A DNA stretch of 64,000 nt, from positions 1-64,000 of the forward strand of contig NZ_JAGPXL010000016.1 of the NCBI RefSeq assembly GCF_018070565.1, written 5' to 3'. This DNA comes from Streptomyces sp. B93 (GTDB lineage Bacteria > Actinomycetota > Actinomycetes > Streptomycetales > Streptomycetaceae). The notes below the pieces were generated by a model. The model searched no databases, had not been told where the DNA came from, and saw nothing but the letters and a program-made list of their open reading frames with translations. Shown in pieces: positions 1 through 8,181 of the stretch; positions within the stretch are counted from its first letter, which is position 1; each line of letters starts with the position of its first letter. Position numbers and translations under genes: made by a program.

Positions 1-933
1 GGGCTGCTGTTCGCCGGGGTGAGCGTGGTCGTCGGCTGCCGGGCGGCCGGCACCGACGCGATCACACCCGTGGCACAGCTGCTGTCCTTCCTGCCGTGGC
101 TGCTGGTGCCGGTGGGCGCCGGGCTGCTGCTCGCGCTGGTCGCGCGGTGGTGGGCCGGGCTGGTGTGGGGGGTCGTCGTCCTCGGAGTGCTGGCGTGGTT
201 CATCGAGCCGTACGGCAAGAGCCTCTCGCCGGGCGGTACGCCGGTGGCGTCCTTCCGGGTGCTCACCGCGAACGTGCAGTACGGGCGGGGCACGGGGGCC
301 CTGGTGGACGCGGTACGGCAGCACCGGCCGGACGTGGTGTTCGTACCGGAGTGCGAGGAGTCCTGCGCCGCGCGGCTGACCACGGACCTCGACGCCGACT
401 ACCCCCACCGGCAGGCCGTCGCGGGCTACGGCTCCGACGGCGCGGTCATCCTCAGCCGCTTTCCGCTGCGGGGCACCGACCCCGTCCCCGGTGACCTGGG
501 CATGCCCGGTGCCGTCGCCGAGGTGCGCGGGAGGGCCGTACGGCTCCAGCTCGCGCACCCGATGCCGCCGGTCCCCGGCGACCTCGACCTCTGGCGGCGC
601 GACCTGGCCGCCCTGCGCGACTTCGCCGCCGACCACCGGGGTACCCCGCTGATCGTCGCCGGGGACTTCAACGCCTCCCAGGACCACGCGGCCTTCCGCC
701 GCGTCCTCGACACCGGCCTGTACGACGCCGCCCGGCTGACCGGCGCCGACCGCACCCCCACCTGGCCCGCCCGCACCGCGCCCCGCTTCGGGGTGCAGAT
801 CGACCACGTCCTGGTCTCCCGGGACTTCTCGGTGCGCGACACCCGCTTCCTGGACCTGGCCCGCACGGACCACCGCGCGCTGCTGGTGGACGTGACCCTG
901 CACCGCGGGAACGACGGCGCGGACCGCCCCTGA
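1..933 (+). CDS. Membrane-anchored endonuclease/exonuclease/phosphatase (EEP) family protein, 5' partial
   Basis: The reading frame is open to base 1 and the first codons are hydrophobic, so the true start probably lies upstream; a GTG at 19 is the first start codon inside the window. Counting from it, two membrane segments (about residues 22-45 and 47-62) precede a cytosol- or exterior-facing EEP domain. The fold's landmarks are visible: FRVLTANVQ (about 79-87), a Glu at 111 (VPE), GDFN at 215, QIDHVLV at 260 and TDHRALL at 283, which together form the metal and catalytic centre of the DNase I/synaptojanin fold. The substrate cannot be read from sequence: relatives cut DNA, phosphoinositides or other phosphodiesters. 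The N-terminal helices suggest action at the membrane. It ends 37 bp from the stop of the convergent phoX gene. Confidence 0.85.
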   Translation, partial: GLLFAGVSVVVGCRAAGTDAITPVAQLLSFLPWLLVPVGAGLLLALVARWWAGLVWGVVVLGVLAWFIEPYGKSLSPGGTPVASFRVLTANVQYGRGTGALVDAVRQHRPDVVFVPECEESCAARLTTDLDADYPHRQAVAGYGSDGAVILSRFPLRGTDPVPGDLGMPGAVAEVRGRAVRLQLAHPMPPVPGDLDLWRRDLAALRDFAADHRGTPLIVAGDFNASQDHAAFRRVLDTGLYDAARLTGADRTPTWPARTAPRFGVQIDHVLVSRDFSVRDTRFLDLARTDHRALLVDVTLHRGNDGADRP

Positions 934-970
934 CCGGGACGGCCCGCGCTCTTCGGTCGACTGCCGGGGC

Positions 971-3067
971 TCAGGCCCCGATGTCGCAGCCGTCGGCGCG
1001 CCACACGGCCACCACGGCCGGGCGGTTGACCTTGCCGGGGCCGTCGGGCCAGGCGCTCAGCGGATTCTCGGCGGAGGCGCCGTCCAGCTCACCCGGGTGC
1101 TGCACGGCGACCAGCACCCGCCGGTCCTGGATGATCGGGCCACAGGTCTCGGCGCCCTTCGGCACCGTCAGGAACTGCTTCAGCTCACCGCGCCGCTCAC
1201 CGCGCGTGGCCACACCGAAGAGACCGTCGTGGGAGCCGAGCTGGTTGCCGTCGGTGGAGATCCACAGGTTCCCGTACGGGTCGAAGGCGACGTTGTCCGG
1301 GCAGGAGATCGGGCTGACCTGGTCCTTGGGGAACCCGGCGAAGTAGGTGGCCGGGTCGGACGGGTCACCGGCGACCAGGAACAGGCTCCAGGCGAACCTG
1401 GTGCTGTCGGCGCGGTTCCAGCGCTCGGTCAGCTCCAGGACCTGCCCGTGCTTGTTGCCGATGCGCGGGTTGGCCTCGTCGACGCCCGGGTTGCCGGAGG
1501 TGCCGCGGCGGGAGTTGTTGGTGAGGGCGACGTACACCTTGCCGGTGTGCGGGTTGGGCTCGACGTCCTCGGGGCGGTCCATCTTCGTGGCACCGACCTT
1601 GTCACCGGCGAGGCGCGTGAAGACGAACACCTCCTCCGCGGTCATGCCCTCGACGTGCGAGACGGCACCCTTGGCGGTGGCGGTGGCCAGCGGAATCCAC
1701 TCGCCGCTGCCGTCGAACTCCCCGTCGGACGGGAGCTTCCCAGTGCCGTCGATCTCGATGGCAGGGGAGTCACCGGTGAGCTTGGCGACGTACAGCGTCC
1801 CTTCGTCGAGCAGCGAGAGATTGTGCTCACGCGCGGCCCGCGACTGGCCCTTCTTCATCCGCTTGCTGCCGACGAACTTGTAGAAGTAGTCGAAGCGCTC
1901 GTCGTCACCGGAGTAGACGACGGGACGGCCGTCGTCGGTGAGCCGCACGGTCGCACCCTCGTGCTTGAAGCGGCCGAGCGCGGTGTGCTTGCGCGGGGTG
2001 GAGTCGGGGTCGTACGGGTCCAGCTCGACGACATAGCCGTGCCGGTGCACCTCGTTGGGCTCCTGGGCCAGGTCGAACCGCTTGTCGAAACGCTCCCACT
2101 TGCGCTCGCTGGCCCCAGTGGGCAGCCCGTAGCGGGCGCCGGTGGTCCCGCTGCTGTTGGCGAAGTACTGGTTGAAGTTCTCCTCGCCGTGCAGGGTGGT
2201 GCCCCACGGGGTGGTGCCGCCCGCGCAGTCGTTGAGGGTGCCGAGGACCTTGGTGCCGGTCGGGTCGGCGGACGTCTTCAGCAGGTCGGAACCGGCGGCG
2301 GGGCCGGTGAGCCGGAACTCGGTGGTGGCGGTGACCCGCCGGTTGAGCGAGTGCCGCGGTACGGCGGTCAGCTTGCCGGTACGGCGGTCCTCCTCGACCA
2401 CGACGACGGAGAGGCCGTGCGCGGCCCAGGCGATCTCGACCTGCTCACGGGTCGGGTTGGCGGCGTCGTACCCACGGAACATGAGCACTTCGTCGGTGTA
2501 CTCGTGGTTGGCGACGAGCAGCTGCCGCCCGCGCTCACCGGGGAGGGGCATCAGAGCGAGGAAGTCGCAGTTGTACCCGAACTGCCCGGCCTGCGCCTTC
2601 GCCGTCTGCTTCTCCGCGTCGAAGGCGGGGGCGCCCCGCAGGATGGGCTCGCCCCAGCGGATGACCACGTTCTGCCCGTAGCCGTCGGGGACGGTGACGG
2701 CGTCGGCGGTGTTGGGGGCGACGGGGGTGAACCGCAGCCCGCGAGCACCCTTGCCGGGCTTGCCGGGCTTGCCGGGCTTCTTCCCCGCGGCCGGGGCGGC
2801 CTGGGCCTCCGGCGCGGCGGCCACGGAGACGGCGGCACCGGCGGCGGCGGTCGCGGTGACCACGGCGGCGGCGCGCATCACGGAACGGCGGCTGAGGGCA
2901 CCGGCGATGACATCACCGACGTACGGGTTCGCGGAGGTGTTCGGCACCTCGTGGAAACAGGCGTCACCACAGCGGTACCGGCAGGTGAGGGCGGACCGCC
3001 CACCAGGATGGGCTTCGGACGACGATGACGACGACGAGGTTCTGATGATGGGCAGCTGCATGCGCAC
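971..3067 (-). CDS. phoX: PhoX family (DUF839) alkaline phosphatase, Tat-exported
   Basis: This 698-residue protein has the length and layout of PhoX, a calcium/iron secreted phosphomonoesterase that frees phosphate from organic phosphates. A long N-region with a Cys cluster (CRYRCGDAC) leads to a twin-arginine signal, SRRSVM at about residues 59-64, followed by an Ala-rich hydrophobic core ending near AQAAPA. The mature part holds MDRPEDVEPNP and CPDNVAFDPYGN, acidic segments typical of the metal-binding beta-propeller. I chose the GTG at 3067 because GGGGAG lies six bases before it; an ATG two codons later (3061) is possible. A two-unit PHO box lies about 75 bp upstream, so induction by PhoP under phosphate limitation is expected. 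The family call is firm; substrate range is inferred. Confidence 0.9.
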   Translation of the reverse strand: MRMQLPIIRTSSSSSSSEAHPGGRSALTCRYRCGDACFHEVPNTSANPYVGDVIAGALSRRSVMRAAAVVTATAAAGAAVSVAAAPEAQAAPAAGKKPGKPGKPGKGARGLRFTPVAPNTADAVTVPDGYGQNVVIRWGEPILRGAPAFDAEKQTAKAQAGQFGYNCDFLALMPLPGERGRQLLVANHEYTDEVLMFRGYDAANPTREQVEIAWAAHGLSVVVVEEDRRTGKLTAVPRHSLNRRVTATTEFRLTGPAAGSDLLKTSADPTGTKVLGTLNDCAGGTTPWGTTLHGEENFNQYFANSSGTTGARYGLPTGASERKWERFDKRFDLAQEPNEVHRHGYVVELDPYDPDSTPRKHTALGRFKHEGATVRLTDDGRPVVYSGDDERFDYFYKFVGSKRMKKGQSRAAREHNLSLLDEGTLYVAKLTGDSPAIEIDGTGKLPSDGEFDGSGEWIPLATATAKGAVSHVEGMTAEEVFVFTRLAGDKVGATKMDRPEDVEPNPHTGKVYVALTNNSRRGTSGNPGVDEANPRIGNKHGQVLELTERWNRADSTRFAWSLFLVAGDPSDPATYFAGFPKDQVSPISCPDNVAFDPYGNLWISTDGNQLGSHDGLFGVATRGERRGELKQFLTVPKGAETCGPIIQDRRVLVAVQHPGELDGASAENPLSAWPDGPGKVNRPAVVAVWRADGCDIGA

Positions 3068-3141
3068 TTGGTTCTCCCCTAGCTTCCCCTTTGGATCCAG
3101 CTCGACGGACGCTAGGAGCACGTTTGTGCGGGAGCGGGGCG

Positions 3142-3163
3142 CCGGGGTGAACGACCGGTGAAC
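3142..3163 (-). promoter_or_regulatory. PHO box (PhoP-binding direct repeat) upstream of phoX
   Basis: Read on the minus strand there are two 11-bp units, GTTCACCGGTC and GTTCACCCCGG, in exact 11-bp register. That is the direct-repeat-unit structure described for Streptomyces PhoP boxes (GTTCACC core). It sits about 75 bp before the phoX start and points the right way. The seven-base cores are identical. Confidence 0.8.
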
Positions 3164-3329
3164 CCCGGGCATCCGTCACGCCGTTGCCCGAACGGCCGGG
3201 ACCCCTCTTGACGAGCGGCCCCGCGGCCGCCCCGCCCCTTCCCAAGATCACCGCACGGGGCCGCTAACCTTACGTGTCCGTCCTGGCCAGGGATCGACGG
3301 GCTACAACTCATGCGAAGGGTTGCGCACC

Positions 3330-5234
3330 ATGGGCATTCTCACTCTCTTGCGGAACGCATTCAGCCGCTCACGCAAGACCCGCGACACCGAGACGGCAAC
3401 GCCGACGCCGGAGCCCTCCGCGCAGGAGCCCACACCGACGTCGGAGCCGACGCCGACCTCGGCATCGGCATCGGCATCGGCATCGGCATCGACTACGACG
3501 GAGCCGTCACCCCCCAAGATCCCCTCTCCTTCCCCGGTGCCCTCCCCCTCGGTCGTCGACGACCTCGTCTCCGCCGCCTTCGACAACGTCACGGTCCAGA
3601 AGCCGACGGTCCCGGCGGCACGGGAGTCGACGGACGGGGCGGAGCGGGGCCGGGGGGTTGCGGAGACCTCGGACGCCAAGGAGACCTCGGACGCCCAGAA
3701 CGTCCAGGACGCCTCGGAGACCGCTGAGGCTGCCGAGGTTGCGGAACCCACCGGGACGCCGGCAGCGGAGACGGCGGACAGCCCGAAGACCGCAGAGACC
3801 GCAGAGGCGCAGGAGCCCGCAGCGCGGGAGGAGGCGGCGCCGGCGGAGCCCACCGCGAAGGCTGACCAGCTCACGGAGCCGGAGAAGCGGGAGACGGTCG
3901 CGGAGGAACCGGCGGCAGCCGACGAACCGGCCGCGGCCGACAAGCCGACGGCGACGGAGGAAGCGCCCACCGAGGAGAAGCCGGTCACCACGGACGAGCC
4001 GGTCACCAAGGCGGAAAGGGTCGCCGAGGCGGAGCCGGTCACCACGGATGAGCCCGTCACCGAGGCTGAGCCGGTGGCGGAGGCGCCGCAGGCCGAGGAG
4101 GCGCAGCCGAAGGAGTCCCCGGCCGCAGAGGAGAAGCCCTCTGCCGAGGAGAAGCCCGCAGCCGAGGACGCGGCGCCGGCGGAAGCCGTTGCGGAGCCCG
4201 AGGCGGAGGCCAAGGCCGAGCCCGATTCCGAACCGCAGCCCGAGGCGACCGCCGATTCAAAGGCGGAGGTCGCAGAGACCGCCCCCGAGGCAGACGCGCA
4301 GACCGGGGCAGCGGCCAAGGCGGAGACGGTCGCCGCGCCGGAGGCGAAGACGGAGGCGGTCACGGAGCCGAAGGCCGAGGCGGTCACGGAGCCGCAGGCA
4401 GAGGCGGAGCACAAGCCCGAGCCGGAACCCGACCCCGAACCCGCGACCGACCCCACTCCCGAGCCCGCAGCCGCCGACGGCGAGTCCGCCCCCCAGGGGC
4501 CACCCGCCCCCGACAACGAGAGCCGCACGGGTGGTGCGGGTGGGAACCCCACCGAGGCCGAAGGCGAAGCCGAGGCCGAGGCCGAGCCTCCCGTCCCCCC
4601 AACCCTCCGCACCGCCTACACCACCGCCGCCACCACCCTCACCACCCACAACCTCACCACCACCCCCGCCAAGACCTACCTCGTCCTCGACCGCTCCGCC
4701 TCCATGCGCCCGTACTACAAGGACGGCTCCGCCCAGGCCCTCGCCGAGCAGACCCTCGCCCTCGCCGCCCACCTCGACCCCGCGGGCCCGGCGAACGCCA
4801 CCGTCCACGTCGTCTTCTTCTCCACGGAACTCGACGGCACCGGCGAGCTGACCCTCACCGACCACGAGGACAAGATCGACACCCTCCACGCGTCCCTCGG
4901 CCGCATGGGCCGTACCAGCTACCACGCCGCCGTGGAAGAGGTCGTGGCCCACTACGAGAAGTCCGGCACGGACGCCCCCGCCCTGGTCATCTTCCAGACG
5001 GACGGCGCCCCCGACGCCAAGACCCCCGCCACCCAGTCCCTCACGGACGCGGCGAAGAAGCACCCCGACATCCACTTCGCCTTCGTCGCCTTCGGCGAGC
5101 ACGACAACAAGGCCTTCGACTACCTCCGCAAGCTGAAGACCGGCAACACGTCGTTCTTCCACGCGGGCCCGACCCCGAAGGAACTCACGGACGCGGAACT
5201 CTACGAGGGCGTCCTCGCCAACTGGCGCCCGTAA
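3330..5234 (+). CDS. VWA-domain protein with long Ala/Glu/Pro-rich low-complexity region
   Basis: The start is ATG at 3330 with AAGGG ten bases upstream; a TTG at 3321 has no room for a ribosome site. The 634-residue product has a short basic N-terminus (LLRNAFSRSRKTR), then about 410 residues made almost only of A, E, P, T, K and D, and finally a von Willebrand factor A domain from about residue 425. The MIDAS metal site is visible as DRSAS (Asp454) and TDG (near 557-559). The C-terminal part (HFAFVAFGEHDNKAFDYL) resembles the TerY/TerF-type VWA proteins of tellurite-resistance and stress systems. There is no signal peptide, so it is probably cytoplasmic. A hexanucleotide repeat of gcatcg near 3461-3490 encodes an Ala-Ser run. 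The function is not known; the VWA domain normally mediates metal-dependent protein binding. Confidence 0.85.
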   Translation: MGILTLLRNAFSRSRKTRDTETATPTPEPSAQEPTPTSEPTPTSASASASASASTTTEPSPPKIPSPSPVPSPSVVDDLVSAAFDNVTVQKPTVPAARESTDGAERGRGVAETSDAKETSDAQNVQDASETAEAAEVAEPTGTPAAETADSPKTAETAEAQEPAAREEAAPAEPTAKADQLTEPEKRETVAEEPAAADEPAAADKPTATEEAPTEEKPVTTDEPVTKAERVAEAEPVTTDEPVTEAEPVAEAPQAEEAQPKESPAAEEKPSAEEKPAAEDAAPAEAVAEPEAEAKAEPDSEPQPEATADSKAEVAETAPEADAQTGAAAKAETVAAPEAKTEAVTEPKAEAVTEPQAEAEHKPEPEPDPEPATDPTPEPAAADGESAPQGPPAPDNESRTGGAGGNPTEAEGEAEAEAEPPVPPTLRTAYTTAATTLTTHNLTTTPAKTYLVLDRSASMRPYYKDGSAQALAEQTLALAAHLDPAGPANATVHVVFFSTELDGTGELTLTDHEDKIDTLHASLGRMGRTSYHAAVEEVVAHYEKSGTDAPALVIFQTDGAPDAKTPATQSLTDAAKKHPDIHFAFVAFGEHDNKAFDYLRKLKTGNTSFFHAGPTPKELTDAELYEGVLANWRP

Positions 5235-5392
5235 AACACCACGGCAGAAGACCAGGGCAGAAGACCACAGCAGAAGATCACCGAGACCACCCCGGCCGCC
5301 CCTTCCCACCCCTCAAAACGGGAAGCGGGCGGCCGCCCCGTGTCGGCTACGATTTCAAGGTTCACAAAACGACCGACCTGGGAGCAGCCGCG

Positions 5393-7108
5393 ATGGCTCG
5401 ACACCTCATCACCAGCGCCCTTCCGTACATCAACGGGATCAAGCACCTGGGCAACATGGTGGGGTCCATGCTCCCGGCGGACGTGTACTCCCGCTACCTC
5501 CGCCAGCGCGGCCACGACGTCCTCTACATCTGCGCCACCGACGAGCACGGCACCCCCGCGGAACTCGCCGCGAAGGAGCAGGGCCTGCCCGTAGCGGACT
5601 TCTGCGCGCAGGCGCACGACGCCCAGAAGGCGATCTACGACGGCTTCAGCCTCGCCTTCGACTACTTCGGCCGCTCCAGCTCCCCCCAGAACCACGAGAT
5701 CACCCAGGAGATCGCGCGGGAGCTGAAGGCGAACGGCTTCATCGAGGAGCGGGCGATCCGCCAGGTCTACTCGATCACCGACGGCCGCTTCCTCCCGGAC
5801 CGCTACATCATCGGCACCTGCCCCCACTGCGGCTACGACAAGGCCCGCGGCGACCAGTGCGAGAATTGCACCCGGGTGCTCGACCCCACCGACCTCATCG
5901 AGCCCCGCTCGGCGATCAGCGGCAGCAGCGACCTGGAGGTCCGCGAGACCAAGCACCTGTTCCTCCTCCAGTCCGCGCTCGCGGGCGAGGTCGAGAGCTG
6001 GGTCGACGAGCGCGCCGACAACTGGCCGGTGCTGGCGTCCTCGATCGCCCGCAAGTGGCTCACGGAGGGCCTGCACGACCGCGCGATCACCCGTGACCTC
6101 GACTGGGGCGTCCCGGTCCCGGCCGACACCTGGCCGGACCTCGCCGCCGAGGGCAAGGTCTTCTACGTGTGGTTCGACGCCCCGATCGAGTACATCGGCG
6201 CGACGAAGGAGTGGGCGGACCAGGACCCGGAGCACCGCGACTGGCGTTCGTGGTGGTGGAAGTCGGACTCGGACGTCCACTACACGCAGTTCATGGGCAA
6301 GGACAACGTCCCCTTCCACAGCGTCATGTTCCCGGCGACCCTGCTGGGCACCCGCGCCCCGTGGAAGAAGGTCGACGTCATCAAGGCCTTCAACTGGCTG
6401 AACTACTACGGCGGCAAGTTCTCCACCTCGCAGCGCCGGGGCGTCTTCACCCACGACGCCCTCGAAGTGCTCCCCGCCGACTACTGGCGCTACTTCATGA
6501 TGGCGAACGCCCCGGAGTCGGACGACTCGTCCTTCACCTGGGAGCACTTCACGGCCACGGTGAACAAGGACCTCGCCGACACCCTCGGCAACTTCGTCAA
6601 CCGCGTCCTGTCCTTCTCCAAGAAGCGCTTCGGCGAGGAGGTCCCGGCGGGCGCGGAGCCCGGTGAGGCGGAGGAGAAGCTGGGCGAGGAGATCGCCCGC
6701 CTCCTCACGGAGTACGAGCAGCAGATGGACGCCCTCCAGTTCCGCAAGGCGGCAGCCGCCCTGCGCGCGCTGTGGTCCGCGGGCAACTCCTACCTGGAGG
6801 AGAAGGCCCCCTGGCTGGAGATCAAGACGAACAAGGAGGGCGCCGCCCTCACCCTCCGCACGGCGATGAACCTGATCCACCTCTACGCGATCGTCTCGGA
6901 ACCGTTCATCCCGACCACGGCGGCAGCCATGCGCCAGGTCTTCACCCTCCCCAACGACACCGCGACCTGGGCCACCCAGCCCGAGGCGAAGTCCTTGACC
7001 AAGCTCCCCGCAGGCACCCCCTTCACGGTCCCCCCGGTCCTCTTCGCCAAGCTCACGGAAGACGACCTGGCAGCGTACAAGGACCGCTTCGGCGGCGAAG
7101 AGGCGTAA
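5393..7108 (+). CDS. metG: Methionyl-tRNA synthetase
   Basis: The enzyme charges tRNA(Met) with methionine. The 571-residue protein begins MARHLITSALPY, with the class I HIGH motif as HLGN at residue 18 and the KMSKS motif as KFSTS at 342. A four-cysteine zinc knuckle (Cys143, 146, 156 and 159) lies in the connective peptide. The WFDAPIEYIGATKEW segment is the methionine-pocket region. The anticodon-binding helical domain fills the C-terminal third, and there is no C-terminal tRNA-binding (EMAP-like) extension, so it is the short form. A GGGAG ribosome site lies seven bases before the ATG. A 9-bp inverted repeat follows the stop. Confidence 0.97.
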   Translation: MARHLITSALPYINGIKHLGNMVGSMLPADVYSRYLRQRGHDVLYICATDEHGTPAELAAKEQGLPVADFCAQAHDAQKAIYDGFSLAFDYFGRSSSPQNHEITQEIARELKANGFIEERAIRQVYSITDGRFLPDRYIIGTCPHCGYDKARGDQCENCTRVLDPTDLIEPRSAISGSSDLEVRETKHLFLLQSALAGEVESWVDERADNWPVLASSIARKWLTEGLHDRAITRDLDWGVPVPADTWPDLAAEGKVFYVWFDAPIEYIGATKEWADQDPEHRDWRSWWWKSDSDVHYTQFMGKDNVPFHSVMFPATLLGTRAPWKKVDVIKAFNWLNYYGGKFSTSQRRGVFTHDALEVLPADYWRYFMMANAPESDDSSFTWEHFTATVNKDLADTLGNFVNRVLSFSKKRFGEEVPAGAEPGEAEEKLGEEIARLLTEYEQQMDALQFRKAAAALRALWSAGNSYLEEKAPWLEIKTNKEGAALTLRTAMNLIHLYAIVSEPFIPTTAAAMRQVFTLPNDTATWATQPEAKSLTKLPAGTPFTVPPVLFAKLTEDDLAAYKDRFGGEEA

Positions 7109-7114
7109 CAAAGC

Positions 7115-7152
7115 GGGCCCCAGACCTCCGCCACCACGGCAACCTGGGGCCC
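7115..7152 (+). terminator. Probable hairpin terminator after metG
   Basis: Arms of nine bases (gggccccag and ctggggccc) flank a 20-nt loop directly after the metG stop. The stem is perfect, but the large loop and missing U-tract make it a moderate candidate. Confidence 0.5.
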
Positions 7153-7228
7153 ACAGCCGCCCCGGCATCACTTTTCCGGGTCGGTCCGCCTGGGCACCAG
7201 CCCCGCCGCAGAACTGTGGAGGAACCTA

Positions 7229-7504
7229 GTGGCCGTGGACCTTTCCTTCTACAAGTCGCCCCTCTCCCAGGAACTCCGCGAAGCAGGCCGAGAGGCAGGC
7301 CGCGAAGAAGGCCGCGAAGAAGGCCGCGCCGAACGCGCCGCGCTGGACATCCTGAAGGTCCTGGCGAAGCGCGGCATCGAGGTCTCGGAAGAGGTCCAGG
7401 AGCGCATCACCCACTGCGACGACCTCGAAACCCTCGACCGCTGGCTCCTGGAAGCCGTAGTCGCCCCCACCGCCGAAGCGATCTTCACCGACGACGAAGT
7501 CTGA
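7229..7504 (+). CDS. Small charged protein resembling the C-terminal tail of Rpn-type (transposase-like nuclease) proteins
   Basis: The GTG start has GGAGG seven bases upstream. The 91-residue protein contains a repeated REAGREEGR-type segment (about residues 17-34), which should form a highly charged helix, then ILKVLAKRGIEVSEEVQERI and a C-terminal helix DLETLDRWLLEA. This arrangement is what I recall from the C-terminal end of Rpn/PD-(D/E)XK recombination-promoting nuclease family proteins in Streptomyces, but the nuclease domain itself is absent here. It could be a decayed remnant or a stand-alone small protein; the good ribosome site and intact frame favour expression. No function is assigned. 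Confidence 0.65.
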   Translation: MAVDLSFYKSPLSQELREAGREAGREEGREEGRAERAALDILKVLAKRGIEVSEEVQERITHCDDLETLDRWLLEAVVAPTAEAIFTDDEV

Positions 7505-7579
7505 CCCACCCGGCCCTGGACACATCCCTCCACCGGCCATGATCCTGTGAGGCCATCGAACCAAGTGGGGGGACCACCC

Positions 7580-7945
7580 ATGGCACTCTTCGGCAACGCC
7601 CACGCCATCGACCCGGCGCAGGCCCAGCAGGAGTACGCCCGTCTGCTGGGCCAGGGCGAGCAGGTGCACGCCGCGTATCTGCTGATCCGCGACACCATCC
7701 TGTTCACCGACCGGCGGCTGATCCTGGTCGACAAGCAGGGCATCACCGGCAAGAAGACGGAGTACCACTCCATCCCGTACCGCAGCATCACGCACTTCGC
7801 CGTGGAGACGGCGGGCACCTTCGATCTCGACGCCGAACTGAAGATCTGGCTCTCGGGCTCCGCGACGCCGATCCAGAAGACCTTCACCAAGGGCGTCGAC
7901 ATCTACGAGGTGCAGGCGATACTGACGCAGTTCGTCGCGCGGTAG
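7580..7945 (+). CDS. PH-domain (bPH_1-like) protein
   Basis: The start is ATG at 7580, preceded by a G-rich ribosome site; the longer frame from 7547 has none. The 121-residue protein is a single bacterial pleckstrin-homology-like domain: LIRDTILFTDRRLILVDKQ and YHSIPYRSITHFAVETAG are the beta-strand signatures, with a helix near the C-terminus (VDIYEVQAILTQFV). Such proteins (YvbH/YokE-like) are small cytoplasmic domains of unknown role. It has no signal peptide and stands as a single gene. Confidence 0.85.
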   Translation: MALFGNAHAIDPAQAQQEYARLLGQGEQVHAAYLLIRDTILFTDRRLILVDKQGITGKKTEYHSIPYRSITHFAVETAGTFDLDAELKIWLSGSATPIQKTFTKGVDIYEVQAILTQFVAR

Positions 7946-7968
7946 CCACCAGCGGGGCGGTGGAGGCG

Positions 7969-8181
7969 TCAGCTCCCCGACGCGTACGCCACGAAGTCCG
8001 ACCAGGTTTCCGGCGCCAGCGCGAGACGGGGGCTGGCGCCGCGGTACTTGGAGTCACGGACGTGGACGATGCCGGGGGTGGTGGCTATTTCGACGCAGGA
8101 GTCGCCCTCCGGGCCATCGCTGTAACTGCTCTTGAACCACACCAGTTCGGAGGCGTCCCCGGCGGCAATCACGCGGATCAT
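7969..8181 (-). CDS. DUF397 domain protein
   Basis: The 70-residue protein has the DUF397 signature: LVWFKSSYSDGPEGDSCVEI, then VHVRDSKY and a C-terminal ETWSDFVAY helix. In streptomycetes DUF397 proteins are encoded beside XRE regulators of the WhiJ/AbaA type and act with them in developmental control. The same pairing is seen here: its ATG overlaps the stop of the upstream regulator by four bases, so the two are co-translated. By analogy the small protein may modulate DNA binding of its partner. Confidence 0.9.
   Translation of the reverse strand: MIRVIAAGDASELVWFKSSYSDGPEGDSCVEIATTPGIVHVRDSKYRGASPRLALAPETWSDFVAYASGS

Noticed and set aside
1097..3028. Long open frame (643 codons) on the plus strand opposite phoX
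   Set aside because: Composition is Gly/Val/Arg/Leu without recognisable motifs; phoX has a Tat signal, PHO box and conserved motifs.
3461..3490. Short gcatcg tandem repeat, considered as CRISPR or VNTR
   Set aside because: Repeats have no spacers and lie inside a coding low-complexity arm, so this is simple codon repetition.
3274..4851. Arg/Pro/Ser-rich 525-codon frame overlapping the VWA gene
   Set aside because: It is the +1 shift of the Ala/Glu/Pro arm, has no ribosome site, and disappears where the true VWA frame gains conserved motifs.
5345..5392. Single ggttcacaaaa upstream of metG considered as a PHO box
   Set aside because: Only one unit is present and there is no 11-bp partner.
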